A stretch of 64,000 bases of DNA from Euglena gracilis (lineage: Eukaryota > Euglenida > Euglenophyceae > Euglenales), in NCBI GenBank assembly GCA_039621445.1, contig CP154955.1:5756785-5820784 (forward strand), given 5' to 3'. The translations under genes and the position numbers were made by a program. The notes under the pieces were generated by a model. It made no database searches. It had not been told where the DNA came from and worked only from the letters and a program-made list of their open reading frames with translations. Positions within the stretch are counted from its first letter, which is position 1. The number at the start of each line of letters is the position of its first letter. Positions 1 to 10,851 of the stretch are shown piece by piece.

Positions 1-53
1 GACTTTGGCCCAAATGGGCCGCCGGTCAAAAATGGCAGATTCCACACTGAGGA

Positions 54-421
54 AGCCATGTTACCCATCAATCGAAAGCTCTTCTCAAGGACTTTCGACA
101 GATGGCCACAGCATTAGGCCATATTGCACGCAGCGCTTATTTTCAGCGATCGTGTCTTCCAAAATTTGACATCCTAATTTGTCAAATCCCACAGCTCAGG
201 TTGCATATTGCATATCAAACGAAAGGTCTCGCCAACACCTTTCGCTTGGTACCCACAGAACTCAGCCAGATTGGAAAGCGCTCTCAAAATCAGCGATCGC
301 GTTTTTCCGCATTTTTCGGACCCCATTTGCATATCTGAAATTGCACTTTTCAGCTGCCATGTTGCCCATCGATCGAAAGCTCTTCTCAAGGGCTTTCAGC
401 AGATGGCCTTAGATTTCTGCC
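54..421 (+). repeat. Two copies of a ~65-bp direct repeat, 303 bp apart
   Basis: The segments at about 54-118 and 357-421 share GAAAGCTCTTCTCAAGG and the flanking bases with a few substitutions. The sequence between them shows no convincing coding signal. It looks like the edge of a longer tandem repeat that runs off the left end of the window. Confidence 0.6.
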
Positions 422-594
422 ATGCTGCGTGGTATTCTACTTCAGAAATTCTCCAAAATTGGCCAAAAGGAAACTTTTCCTCAAAAACCCCCAATTTTGG
501 CCCAAGACCACCCAAAAACTGCTCAAATATGATTGCCACCTGTCTACAAACCCTTTTGGAGACTTTTTGGCACTTTTTATTTTGGGTCTCCTAG

Positions 595-690
595 ACGCCG
601 GTTTCCCGCCCGAACCGGCGTCCAGGACGCCGGTTCGGGCAGAAAATTTCCCGCCCGAACCGGCGTCCTGGACGCCGGTTCGGGCGTGAA
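595..690. repeat. GC palindrome repeat (GAACCGGCGTCC-type)
   Basis: Two tandem copies of a palindromic core read GAACCGGCGTCC then GGACGCCGGTTC, separated by AGAAAATTTCCC. Related palindromes recur at about 33155-33180, 34025-34145 and 34620-34665. The cores could form hairpins. No function is evident. Confidence 0.7.
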
Positions 691-969
691 ACCAGAGCCC
701 CCATACACGGTTTCAAGCCATTTTGTTTGTAGTGTGATGCCGTTTCGTCCTGTGCCTGTGGCGCCGCGTCCTCCGGCATGGGGGGCGTGTGCGGACTATT
801 TACTAACCGCCTGAACCGAACTTTGTATTCCTAATTCGAACCTTTCCTCCTGTGCAGACTGCTGGCTCTGGTTATGTCTTTACATTGATTGTGTTACGTC
901 TTTGGGGACAATTGGGATATCAAGAAAAATTGGGAATCCGAGGATTTCAATAAAAACAAAAGAATATTC

Positions 970-2229
970 TGAGACGTCCACCATCCGCCACACCCAGATT
1001 CCAAGCAACCCCCTCGCACAAGCTTCTCAAACTGCAGGCCTGGCAAGAAAGACAAGAAAAAGACAAACATCGCAAATATGATTCCGCGGCCCTCTTGGGC
1101 CAACGGGAGGGATGGCTCCAACGGCAGGTAGAAGCAGATGTTTGGCAAGGGTTGTCCCTCACATTGGCAAAAGAAATCTCAAAACAATTGGTCTGGAGCT
1201 TCTTCACTGACCTCTCCACTGACTTCCAAATGGACACTCCATCTGGTTCCACGGCTTCTCATGCGCCATACACTTCATAAGCGACCACAATCCTCAACCT
1301 TTGCTAACTCAATACCGTCAAAGCACGTTGTCATCAGAGCCACAAACCTCACCACAAAGCGCCAAAAAGAAGCCAAAGCCACTTGCCAGGACGCAGGGGT
1401 CCTCATCAACGAACCATCGGCACACACACGCCATGGACAACCAACGGCAAGACAAGCAAAAACCCGACACAAACACGCCATCCAGTGGCAAAAGAGGTAC
1501 AACCACCCCCCCTTCCCCGCCCAATATATATTGAAGGTGACCTTTGTTCATCTTCCTCTAACCACTACTGGCGGTGGCTGAAAACTTCCCCCCCCTAGGG
1601 CCGCATTTTTCGGACCATTTCAGGGGGGGGGAAATTTTCGGACCCCTGGGAGCTTAAGCCCCGGCCGTGTCACAGAGACCATGGAATCTGAACCTAAGAT
1701 GGACATAGCACCTGTTGGTGCACGAAACTCAAATATGGCTGTTTGTTGAAGACCATTTTGCACTGGACTACAAAATTTGTTTCATGATGGTTCAAAAGGA
1801 CAAAAAATCGCTACCACGGCATGTATAAAAAAGGAATTCCTTCCAAAAAGCCCTTGCCTTGCGCCTTTGTTGACTTTTTTGGAGGGGGGGACCGGGCTTT
1901 TTCAAGGGGGGGGGAAATTTTCGGACCCCTGGAAGCATAAGGTAGAACCGCCAAAATCTGGCCGATTTGAGGGGGGGGAAAATTTTCGGGGGGGGGGGGA
2001 AGTTTTCAGCCACTGCTAGTAACCACCGCACCCCGAACGGTTACCTGCACTCTTTTGTACATTACACCCACAAGTATAAGCAACCCGCGACCTGTGGCGG
2101 CACAGGGAGTCACAAGGGGGTTCCCTTTGTGGCGAGGGCCAAAAGAGACGTTTCCCTGGGCCCGGGGCACGGTTTGGGTGAAGCTGTGCTACCCACCGTG
2201 AAAGGGACGGGAAGGCCCGCAAAAAAAAA
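970..2229 (+). pseudogene. Non-LTR retrotransposon fragment, copy 1 (endonuclease C-terminus and 3' tail)
   Basis: Bases 970-1280 encode a decayed version of the extreme C-terminus of the element whose fuller copy ends at 8916. Recognisable pieces are the ATCCGCCACACCC segment, 'LLGQREGW' and 'ADVWQGLSLTLAKEIS'. An internal deletion removes the 'CYGGMG' part seen in the other copies. Bases 1281-1567 plus 2020-2219 are the 3' tail: an AATATATATTGAAGGTGACC stretch and the block ending CTACCCACCGTG, both shared with 9890-10130. The tail stops at an A10 run at 2220-2229, as expected of target-primed reverse transcription. A TA-flanked DNA transposon (1568-2019) interrupts it. Confidence 0.8.
1568..2019. 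mobile_element. C-tract TIR element with TA duplication (family I)
   Basis: The 452-bp insertion has terminal inverted repeats. The left end reads CTGGCGGTGGCTGAAAACTT followed by a C run. The right end is its complement with two changes (GGGAAGTTTTCAGCCACTGCTAG). TA flanks both ends (1566-1567 and 2020-2021). The homologous retrotransposon tail at about 9930-9950 has no insertion here, which gives an empty site. The inside holds further G8-G11 runs with AAATTTTCGGACCCC motifs and no gene. The TA duplication fits the Tc1/mariner-pogo group, but no transposase is present to assign it. Confidence 0.8.
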
Positions 2230-3250
2230 ATGGTCCCGACTGGAGCCACGCCACCGCAGCCTTCCAGCAACAAGCGCTCTATGACTCCCTGGATGGGTTG
2301 GGAAAAAAATAAATTCGCCTGTAAGAAGAGACCACATGCTGTGGCGTGGGCATCGGTGACCCCATCGGTTGGACTGAAAACCTTGATTCCGACAAGGGAG
2401 TTCCAAGCCTTAGCACAGTGGACGTTATGCGCCCCAGTAGTCTCTGCCACCGAAGCGCAGCCTGCCTACCCACGGTGCCACGCCTCCCTGGACACACGCG
2501 GACACCACCTCGTATGTTGCCACCGTAACAATATTGTTCGGCGACACGGGGCGGTCCAGAACTACGTCTTGGGCATGGCACAACGCGCGGGCTTTCCAGC
2601 AAGGCGCGAAGAGAGTGCTCCTGACGGCTCTCGGCCGGGCGACGTCTTTGTGACCCGATATGATGTTAATGGGCCAGCCGCAATCGACATTACCGTCCGT
2701 CACCCCTTGGCCCCCTCTCGCACTCGGCCCAACATGGACGATTTGGGTCGGTGGCACGAGTCGCAGGAAGAAGACAAAATTAAAAAAATATGGGGGGGGT
2801 TGGCACACCCCTCCCCCTCCCCTCTCCGAGGGGCTCCACGCCATTTACCCCCCTCCCCCCCCCCCCTAGCCGGACCCCCTCGCCACGCCACCCAACACAT
2901 TTTTCATTGTGCAACCATGGTACACCCCTCCCCCCCCCCATCCGAGACCCCCTCGCCACGCCATTTTCCGGCCATCCCCCCCCCTATTCGGACCCCCTCG
3001 CCACGGCGTACCAACCCCCCATGGCGAAGGATGCAAGAGAAGGGGGTGGACTTTCATTCCTTTCGTGCTGGACTGCTATGGAGGAATGGGTGAAGCTGCC
3101 ACAGCGTTTGTGGGTAACTGCATCCGCCTCCTCGGAGGACAGCACAAAGCCTAGGAGAGGAGGGGGGTGGAAGCCAATTGCTGGCAAGGACTAAGTATGA
3201 CGTTGGCAAGGGAACTTGCTCGTCAACTGGTGTGGGGGCAATGCCCTGAG
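2230..3250 (+). pseudogene. Non-LTR retrotransposon fragment, copy 2 (endonuclease domain)
   Basis: A 5'-truncated copy that starts directly after the poly-A tail of copy 1. It encodes the CCHC-type knuckle region (CHASLDTRGHHLVCC; the first Cys is displaced to 'YPRCHA') and then the restriction-like endonuclease core 'SRPGDVFVTRYDVNGPAAIDITVRH', in which PGD and the downstream D are the expected catalytic acids. Bases 2791-3022 are an inserted C-rich element. The frame then resumes as 'FIPFVLDCYGGMGEA' and 'NCWQGLSMTLARELARQLVW' with frameshifts. It is diverged from the copy ending at 8916, so it probably comes from a different source element. Confidence 0.8.
2791..3022. mobile_element. C-rich insertion with inverted ends in retrotransposon copy 2
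   Basis: The segment interrupts the endonuclease frame between 'QEEDKIKK' and 'KDAREGG'. Its ends are inverted: TGGGGGGGGTTGG at the left and CCAACCCCCCAT at the right. The left side follows AAAAAATA; the right-hand TA is not preserved. Inside there are four degenerate direct repeats of CGGACCCCCTCGCCACGCCA separated by C runs. It resembles the C-tract TIR elements elsewhere in the window, but the target duplication is unproven. Confidence 0.6.
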
Positions 3251-4096
3251 GAGTGCCTTGACTGTGGAGTTCCAGATTCCCATACTCCAGACTCATTAGA
3301 ACTTCAGCAAAGATACGTATCCCCTCAAGCAGATGCATATAACCCACTCAAACACCAAGCCCAAGGACATATAGAAAAGCCATGGCCTCGTGCCCACAGA
3401 CAGCCGTCCCTGGAGCTCCCATAACCTCCCATGGGACCCCGGAGGAATTAACGCCATCCGGTATGGCCACCTCCGAACTCTCCGAGTCCAGGATCTGCTC
3501 AAGCCTTAGGCAGTGCCACTTGTCGGCTGGATACAACACGCACCGCCACGAGGGACTCGTTGTGCCGCGCCCCCGCAAGCCAGAGGACTAAGACCATTCT
3601 GCAGCGATCTTGCGGTGAACTGCCCATGCCCCGTCGCTTCTCCGGTTCTCGCTATGCTCCCATCTTACCTCCCCTCCCATCCCCCGCGCCGCGCACAGAC
3701 TTTCTCCTCTGTATAGCCTTACCCCCCCCCGAACACAACAAATTTAGTAGGCTGTGCTTACAACCGTCCCGACGGCAAAGAACGGGCGACGCGCTCGCAC
3801 GAGCGACGCGCGGGCATGACACGCGCGACACTCGTGCGAGCCGTGCCGAGCCGAGCCCAAGGTTCGGCAAATTTCAAAATTTTGGGAATTTTTCAATTCA
3901 ATTGAAAAATTCGAAAAATTCGAATTTTCCGAACTTTTCAAAAATCGCGGAGCGCGAATCTGGGTATTCCTAATTCATCAGAACTTTCTGAGTGTCTATT
4001 TTTTTTTCGCATAATACATGGCGGACAATTGAAAGCCCCTGGTGGGGTCAAGTATCCAAGTCAAGAGTTCAATTGCCATTGAGAGTCACTTACAAG
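3251..4096. other. Non-genic stretch between retrotransposon copies
   Basis: No gene is recognised. Around 3780-3960 there is a GC-rich stretch with GTGCGAGCCGTGCCGAGCCGAGCC, followed by an AT palindrome field (AAAATTCGAAAAATTCGAATTTT). A close relative lies at 13180-13330, so this is another dispersed repeat. Confidence 0.5.
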
Positions 4097-4427
4097 TCCT
4101 GCTGGTGCAGGCAGAAGACGTCCTGAAGTCCTGCTGGTGCAGGCAGAAGCAGCCTTGAAGTCCTGCTGGTGCAGGCAGAGGAACTCCTGGTGGTGCAGCA
4201 GAAGAAGTCCTGCTGGTGCAGGCAGAAGCTGGTACTGGTGTACTGCTGCAGCTGGACATGCTGTCGTCAGTGGCGTACTGGGCTGCTCAGCCCTGGTGGC
4301 ACCTTATGGGCCTGCAAAGGCCCCCTCATCTGGGCCTGCAAAGGCCCCCTCATCTGGGCCTGCAAAGGCCCCCTCATCTGGGCCTGCAAAGGCCCCCTCA
4401 TCTGGGCCTGCAAAGCCCCCCATCTGC
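4097..4427 (+). repeat. Two minisatellites in the retrotransposon 5' region
   Basis: Bases 4097-4240 repeat AGTCCTGCTGGTGCAGGCAGAAG with variable spacers. Bases 4308-4427 hold about five copies of a 24-bp unit (GGGCCTGCAAAGGCCCCCTC plus ATCT) that reads GPAKAPSS in the overlapping frame. Degenerate copies of the GGCCTGCAAAGGCC core continue to 4775. The 24-bp unit preserves frame, so it may be an expanded coding repeat of the element's N-terminal region. Confidence 0.75.
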
Positions 4428-5133
4428 CAACCATTAAGTGCCACTTTCAGCTCCAGTGTCTTCTTTTCTGTGTTTTGCATTGCATCCCAAACTTCTGATC
4501 AATCGAAATGGCAAACCCGCTATGACACATTTTGCAGCAGTTTTGACTTGACATTGAAAAACATTTTGCCACCCCAACCCCTCAATAACACCGTTTTACC
4601 CCAGTGGCCTGCAAAGGCCCTGGGCCTGCAAAGGCCCACCCCCAACACCATTTTGCTCCAGTGGCCTGCAAAGGCCCTGGGCCTGCAAAGGCCCCCCTGT
4701 GACACCTTTTTGTCATGTTTGCAGCATTTTGTCCCAGTGGCCTACAAAGGCCATGGGCCTGCAAAGGCCCCCCCGGACACCATTTTTGCACTCAGCCTGA
4801 AAAGCCCCCGACAAACTGGCAAACCACGCTCACCCACATTTTGGCCTGCAACAGTGGCCCCCCAGCCAGACAGCACATCCACTTTTCGGTCTGCAACAGT
4901 GGCCCCCCAGCTAGGCAGTTCAGCCAGATTCTGCTCTCCTGCTCAGCAAAATGAACTTGACAACCCCCAGGTTCCCTCTCCGCTGACCGGAAAAAACCCC
5001 CCAACGTCGGCCAAACAAATAAAAGTGCTTGTGCCTTCTACTCTTGCAAAAGACGGCACACAGCCTACCCTGGCAGCATCGGGGGGAGCTGGCCGAGGTC
5101 GGTCTTTACTGACCTGCGGGGACATTGAAAGTA

Positions 5134-5345
5134 CCACCCCCCCCCCCTTTATTTGAGCACACCTACGGGCCAACGGACCCCCCAAATGCTCAAATAAGGG
5201 GGGGGGTCAAATAAGGGGGGGGGTCAAAAATTCCTTTAGAAATAGGGCAAAAAAAAATTTTCGGCGCCTTCGGCGCATGAAAAAAATTTTTTCCCGGACC
5301 CAAATGCTCAATTAAGGGGGGGGGTCAAATAAAGGGGGGGGGTGG
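5134..5345. mobile_element. C-tract TIR MITE inside the retrotransposon ORF (family A)
   Basis: The 212-bp element is bounded by TA (5132-5133 and 5346-5347). Its perfect inverted ends start CCACCCCCCCCCC and run into TTTATTTGA. Inside are two more ...TCAAATAAGGGGGGGGG motifs and a GGCGCCTTCGGCGC hairpin. Removing the element and one TA brings the flanking reading frame together (GAA AGT AAC CCC), so it landed in a coding sequence. A second copy lies in opposite orientation at about 31005-31200. Confidence 0.9.
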
Positions 5346-6699
5346 TAACCCCGGACCTCCTACAGACCCACCATTTGTGTCGGTTGAGGATATTGGCATG
5401 GCACCAGCATCACAAATCTCCATCCCTCCTACTGCACCACCGCCCGCAGAGCCCCCGTCGGTGTCGGGTGAGGACGTTGACATGGCGCCAGCATCACAAA
5501 TTTCCATCCCTCCGACCGCACCACCACCACCCGCAGTGCCATTATTGGAAAGGGGATCTTGGTTCCCAAATCTGCCGGGTCCGTTGTTCTTTGGCCAACA
5601 AGGCCTCCCCTCAATGTGCTCCACGGTCATCATGGCGAACCCAATTGGCACACAAGGACCAGGACCCTTCCCCTCGTCAGATGTTGGAGCCATGTGGATG
5701 CAAGCAAATCAAGCGACGCCTTTCCTGAACTACTCCAACCCCCTTTGGGTGCCAGCTCTTCATCCTCAGTGGCAACAACCGCAGCAGCATCGTCACCAGC
5801 CCCAGCTAGACCCCCACCAAGCCCCATTGGTCAAAATCACATTGCTGGGGTTACGCCATTCTCTGCTCCATGCCCACCATCCCTTCATCCCACTTTTGAG
5901 GAAATTTCTTTTGATGATCGAGGGACCCTTGTATACCTGCCACGTGGAGCCCTCCTCAATGTCAATCAAACCTACCTGCAACTGATGAAGCATTTCAACA
6001 GGGAACCTGGCTGGGAAACCCTGCACGCCTTGTGGGCCTTCCCCAAATCGGTGCTCTGTCCTTTGCAGCGTGGCGGGCGATCAAACTGGGCGATGGTGGG
6101 GAGAAAAATTGCAGAACGAGCTCGCCTGTATCTCACCCGTCCTGTGTTTGATTCTTGGTTGGACTCCAGTCTCCCACAAAAACCGCAAGGCAGACAGACA
6201 AGGCAAAAAAAACAGCACTGGCGGTCAAGGCAACTGAAGAACGGTTCCTCTCCCGCATTGAAAGCCTTGTTGGCCACGGGGCCATTTCAAAACTGCCGAG
6301 AGCTCACCTCTGAAGGGGTTCAGAACAGCAATGACCCAAAAGTGATTCAAAGGCTACGTGACCTTCACCCACCAGAGCCTCCACCGCGCATCCCAGTGTC
6401 CGACTCTTCCCAAACGATTACCTTTCCTTCAGACCCGGAAAGCACAAAAGAGCGATTGCAAAATCTGCGCAAAGCTATATTCGGGTTCCCAAGGGAGTCC
6501 GCACCGGGCCCTTCTGGCCTGAGACCCGACCACCTCAAGGCCATGGTTGGAGACTACCCAGGGGCTTGTGGAGATGACCTCCTCGAAGTGCTTGAAACCT
6601 TCATCTGTCGGGCAATTACAAAGGGTGTTCACCCTGGCATGGCCCCAATTCTTTCCTCCGCCAGGTTGACGCCGCTGCGAAAACAAAACAAACAAACAG

Positions 6700-6810
6700 C
6701 AATGGAAGAGGATGCTTTTGGAAACCTCGTGGAGCACACGGTGTGTGTGGATTTTTGAAACAATGGAAGAGGATGCTTTTGGAAACCTCGTGGAGCACAC
6801 GGTGTGTGAT
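6700..6810 (+). repeat. Tandem duplication in the RT region
   Basis: CAATGGAAGAGGATGCTTTT and the following ~27 bases occur twice, separated by TGGATTTTTGAAA. The duplication brings in an in-frame stop (…CVDF*), so this copy cannot make a continuous RT. Confidence 0.9.
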
Positions 6811-8916
6811 GAAGACACTCGCCCAATCGCAGCAGGTGAAACCCTCCGCCGTTTGGTTGGCAAATGTCTCATGCGCCATCCAACAGTGGTAAACGCTTTG
6901 AAAGAACTGAGTCCCCCACAATGTGGTGTTGGTGTGCCGAATGCTTGTCCACTGATCGCAATGGGAATCCAACAAATGGTGGACACTCTGCACTCGGACA
7001 GAGACAATCGCTGGGGGCTGCTTCAAGTGGATTTCAGGAATGCCTTCAATTCTTTGTCACGGGAAAAAATCCTGCAATCCATCCGTAGACGATGCCCAGA
7101 AGTGTGCCCTTGGCTGGATTCATGCTACGCCCAACACAGCAAGCTGTATTGTGGAAACCATTGTCTGCCTTCCGAAAGGAGAGCTCAGCAAGGTGACCCA
7201 TGTGGACCAGCCGCTTTCGCCTGGGGTGTACAAGACCTTTGTGAGGGCCTCTCACCCTTGGTCGAATGGCAGGGCTGGTATTTGGATGACGCCCATCTGC
7301 TGGGATCGCCAGCCCAGCTGCACAATGCCCTTGCGTTTCTGATTCGCGAGGCAGCCGCGCTTGGGTTGGCCGTGAACCCTGCAAAGTGTCGATTGTGGGG
7401 ACCAGCGTTCACATCAACAGAAGGTGTCCCTTGCATTCCCCCTGGCACGCCACAGGACAGCCCCTTACATCAAATACCACTGACCGCCTTTGTTGCTGGT
7501 TCTGGTTTGAAAGTTTTGGGGGTCCCTGTCCACCACCCCCAAGATGACCGCTTCTGTGAAGAAGTTTGGAATAAATAATAATAATAAAAAAAACGCATTG
7601 AAGACATCCGACGTTCTTGCACAGTACTTCAGCACCTACCTCAATCGCATGTGCAATTCACCTTGCTTCGTTTTTGTTTATCCGCTTGCAAAGTGAATGA
7701 CCTCTTGCGCGCCTGCAAAATCGCCTCTGCAACAGCGGCATGCAAGACATTGTCGGGAATTATTCGGGAAACATTCAGTAGCACGGTCGGCTCCCCTTGC
7801 ACCCCAGAAGAATGGTTGCAAGTTTCCCTGGCCATCAGATGCGGTGGACTGGGAATCTCCGATCCACTATTTCAACGTGCGCCTGCCAGATTGTCTCAAG
7901 TGGTGGACTTCTGTCGAAGAGCTCCCTTTGTCTTGGGCCTGCCCGCTGCCATGGACATCCTTCCCAAAGACGTTGACGATTGTTTACGGACAGCCCTCAA
8001 TGAACTTGGTCATTTGGCCCCACTGCCACAATGAGCCAGTGACAAAAACTTGATCTCTCAGGCACAGTCTCCACACAATTCTCAACGGTGGTGGAATCAG
8101 CAGAGCATGCTTGCCCGCCAGAAAACACTTCGGGACACATTGAATGGACCTGATGCTGTACGCTTTGCAAGCCAATGCCAACCTCACGCTATGGCATGGG
8201 CCGCTTTGACACCATCTCAAGGACTCCGCACCCTGTTACCCACGGCTGAATTCCGCTGCACACTTCGTTGGTCCCTCGGAATGACTCTCACACCAATGGA
8301 ATCCGATCCCAACCTCTGTCCCAAGTGCTTTGGACAATCTGATTTTCTCGGACACCACCTCGTTTGCTGCAAATCAAACTTCATTACCCGGCGGCACGGG
8401 GCTGTCCAAGATTTTCTGACAACCACAACACAGAAGGCAGGATTTACAGCCCGTAAAGAACAACGAGCTGATGACCGTTCCCGGCCTGGGGACATCTTCA
8501 TTCCTCGCTTGGACAGTGATGGACCCGTTGCAGTGGATGTGACAATCCGCCACACCCTTGCGCAAAGTCATCCGTTGCGAAGTGCAGAGAGCCTTTCACA
8601 ATGGCAAACACGCCAGGAGGCTGAAAAGCATGCCAAATATGATGCAACATGCCAACGACTGGGCTGGCGGTTGATGCCATTCGTCATGGACTGCTACGGG
8701 GGCATGGGACAAGAAGCACGCTCCTTGATGGCCACCCTCCTCAAGGCCCTTCTGGGGCAGCGGGAAGGGTGGCAACGGCGTGCCGCAGAAGCAGACATTT
8801 GGCAAGGCCTGTCCTTCACACTAACCAGAGAAATCAGCAGACAGCTCGTTTGGAGCTTGTATTCTTCCAAAGATGAGATCACCCTGTCTTCCGCCCACTC
8901 ACCATATTCTGTCTGA

Positions 8917-9038
8917 AGGCCTTTGAGCCCAAACTCTCAACCAAATAACCAACCTTGAACTCTCACCTGCTATTTTTAACCCCTGGTTACCCCCTGAGCA
9001 GGGCCACACGGCAAGCCAAAGACAAATCAAGGGGTCAC
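8917..9038 (+). other. Start of the retrotransposon 3' tail
   Basis: The stretch follows the stop codon at 8916 and has no gene. It ends at the 8-bp target GGGGTCAC of the hAT-like insertion and continues after 9794. Confidence 0.6.
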
Positions 9039-9159
9039 CAAGGATGAGTCTTGGGTCTTGGGTTACCCCCCCAAGATCTTGCTTCTTGGGGGGGTACCCA
9101 AGAATGACAAGATTCTTGGGTCTTGGGACCCCGGCCGAAAAATTTTTTCGTCACAGAAG

Positions 9160-9608
9160 GTTTCTCATTATCATGGCTGTGTTCAAGTGCACTGCGAGTC
9201 ACAGCTCTGGCTTGCCATGAACTATGTTTCTGTCATGCGTCCAAAGCTGGCCGAAGAAAGGACCAAGCGCAACCAGGCTGTTTTTTAGTGGGCAGGCACC
9301 CCAAGGCACTCCAACAAACTTGGCCAAAAGTGCCTGGCAAGGCACCCTGGCGCCGAAGGCGCCGGAAGGCAAAAAAAAATGGCCTAAAATGGCCGATTTT
9401 CCAAGGAAAGTGCCTGGGCACAGGCCGAAACCCAACCCCCCCCGGGGGGGTAGTGCCTGCCTGGGCAGGCACTCAAAGGCACTTCTGACCCCCCTCCCCC
9501 CCGGGGTTGGTAAAAAAAAAACAGCCTGAGCGCAACTCTGCTTTGCGTGAAAAGCATCGTGCTAAACAGGAGGCGTTGCTAGATGAGATCCTAGCAAAAC
9601 GACGCAAA
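9160..9608 (+). pseudogene. C-terminal coding remnant inside element H, unrecognised product
   Basis: From about 9160 an open frame reads '…QVHCESQLWLAMNYVSVMRPKLAEERTKRN'. It stops at the nested insertion (9274-9528 plus one target copy) and continues in frame as 'SALREKHRAKQEALLDEILA' then 'KRRKS' to a TGA near 9615. TTTTTTCGTCACAG just upstream resembles a splice acceptor, so this may be a last exon. The basic, helical tail could be the end of the element's own transposase. I see no diagnostic motif, so the product is left open. Confidence 0.5.
9274..9528. mobile_element. Nested hAT-like MITE (255 bp)
   Basis: Flanked by the perfect 8-bp duplication AGCGCAAC (9266-9273 and 9529-9536). The ends are CAGGCTGTTTTTTA and TAAAAAAAAACAGCCTG. 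The interior has GTGCCTGCCTGGGCAGGCAC palindromes and no gene. It sits inside the coding remnant of element H, so it is younger than that element. Confidence 0.92.
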
Positions 9609-9794
9609 TCTTGATCCTTGTGAAGCACCATGCATGTGATGGCAAGGGCCAAGACTTGGTGTTGAGCATCTTGTTTCTTCACATTCGCATTGCCTGCACC
9701 CAAGATCTTGGGTCTTGGGTGGGGGGGCAAGAATCTTGGGTCACTCTTGGTACCCCCCCAAGAATACAAGACCAAGACTCATCCTTGGGGTCAC

Positions 9795-10160
9795 ATAGAC
9801 GCGCAGAGAAGCAAAACACAACAAAAGCCAAAACCTGACACAAACACGCCATCCTGTGGCGAAAGAGCTACAAACATCCCCCCCTCCCCGCCCAATATAT
9901 ATTGAAGGTGACCTTTGCTCATCTTCGGCTAACCACTAACCACTGACCTCCGCACCCTGAACAAGTACATCTCATCACTCTTTTGTACATTACACCCGTA
10001 GTATAAGCTACCCGCGACCTGTGGCGGCACAGGGAGTCACAAGGGGGTTCCTCTTGTGGCGAGGGCCAAAAGAGACGTTTCCCTGGGCCCGGGGCACGGT
10101 TCGGGCGAAGCTGTGCTACCCACCGTGTATATTTAAAACTGTCAGAAAGGGAAAAAAAAA
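9795..10160 (+). other. Distal 3' tail of retrotransposon copy 3
   Basis: Collinear with the tail of copy 1 (1440-1567 and 2020-2200). It includes CCCAATATATATTGAAGGTG, the CTGTGGCGGCACAGGGAGTC block and CCCGGGGCACGGTTC. An A-rich run ends it near 10150. The strong match among copies suggests a structured 3' UTR recognised by the element's RT. Confidence 0.75.
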
Positions 10161-10388
10161 GAACTATTGGTGCTGGGCGGAAGAGACTTGCATTTTGCGG
10201 ACTGTGCAGACAACTCTAAGATGCCAGCCTGACGCAGGAGCATATGGTGAATTGGGCAATTCTTTCAGTGAATGTATATTTTTCTCTGTTGCAGATCTCA
10301 CGGGCAAGAAATTACCGAAGTTTATCACGCTTGAAATGAACTTATTGGAAGGAGGTTTGGTAATCTGGACCTGAGCATGTCCCTGCTA

Positions 10389-10768
10389 CCCTCACCCCCC
10401 CCCCCCTAATTGCCCCCCCCCCCCTAATTGGCTAATTGGGGGGTCCTTCAGGGAGGTCCATTAGCCAATTAGGGGGGGGGGTTAGCCCAATTGGCCAATG
10501 GACGTTCCCTTGGCCAACTTTGGCCAATTTCGGCAAGGGCTCGGAAAACCTCCAAAAACGTCCGTTTCGAAAATGTTAAAAATTGCCGGATAAGAAAAAT
10601 TCATAACCAGTCCAAAAATGCACAAAAAATCGACCAATTTTGCACACGTCAAAAATTATGGGGTCGGGGTCCTCGAGCCCCCCCCCCCCCTAATTGTCCC
10701 CCCCCCTAATTGGCTAATTGGGGGTCTGAAGGAGCCCGGCCATTAGCCAAATAGGGGGGGGGTGAGGG
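10389..10768. mobile_element. pogo-type MITE (family B), non-autonomous relative of 26476-29133
   Basis: The 380-bp element is flanked by TA (10387-10388 and 10769-10770). The ends are CCCTCACCCCCCCC and GGGGTGAGGG. The subterminal motifs TAATTGGCTAATTGGGGG and CCATTAGCCAATTAGGGGG match those of the transposase-bearing element at 26476-29133. The middle (10500-10670) is unrelated non-coding sequence. It is most simply a deletion derivative mobilised by that transposase. Confidence 0.92.
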
Positions 10769-10851
10769 TAAACTGCTCCGTTTGTATTACGGCCAACAAC
10801 GTGTGTGTTTTCTGGTTCCTGTTGCTGTTCCTGTTTGCTTTTCAATGGCAA

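Larger units (their letters stand above)
4137..8916 (+). pseudogene. Non-LTR retrotransposon polyprotein (RT plus restriction-like endonuclease), decayed
   Basis: This is the longest copy in the window. Open segments in order: 4137-5133 (low-complexity, Pro/Ala-rich N-terminus); 5346-5985; 5800-6758 (linker, ending in the RT entry motif 'PGPSGLRPDHLK'); 6712-7578 (RT); 7580-8034 (thumb/connector); 8050-8916 (CCHC and endonuclease). RT signatures are 'RPIAAGETLRRLVGK', motif A 'LLQVDFRNAFNSLS', motif B 'QQGDPCGPAAF' and motif C 'YLDDAHL', so the catalytic Asp residues remain. The C-terminal part has CPKC-x8-H-x3-C and 'RPGDIFIPRLDSDGPVAVDVTI', the PD-x-D core of the R2/CRE/HERO-type nuclease. 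At least four frame breaks (near 5985, 6758, 7578, 8034) plus a MITE at 5134-5345 disable it. A duplicated ~50-bp block at 6700-6810 and an (ATA)n expansion at 7570 cause two of the breaks. The clade within RLE elements is not resolved. Confidence 0.88.
9039..9786 (+). mobile_element. hAT-like element in the retrotransposon tail (element H)
   Basis: The 748-bp insertion is flanked by the perfect 8-bp duplication GGGGTCAC (9031-9038 and 9787-9794). Its inverted ends are CAAGGATGAGTCTTGG and the complement CCAAGACTCATCCTT. An 8-bp duplication with a CARGG-type end is the hAT signature. Subterminal regions repeat CTTGGGTCTTGGG in both orientations around GGGGGGGTACC. It carries a short coding remnant (9160-9608), itself interrupted by a nested hAT-like MITE. 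Confidence 0.85.
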
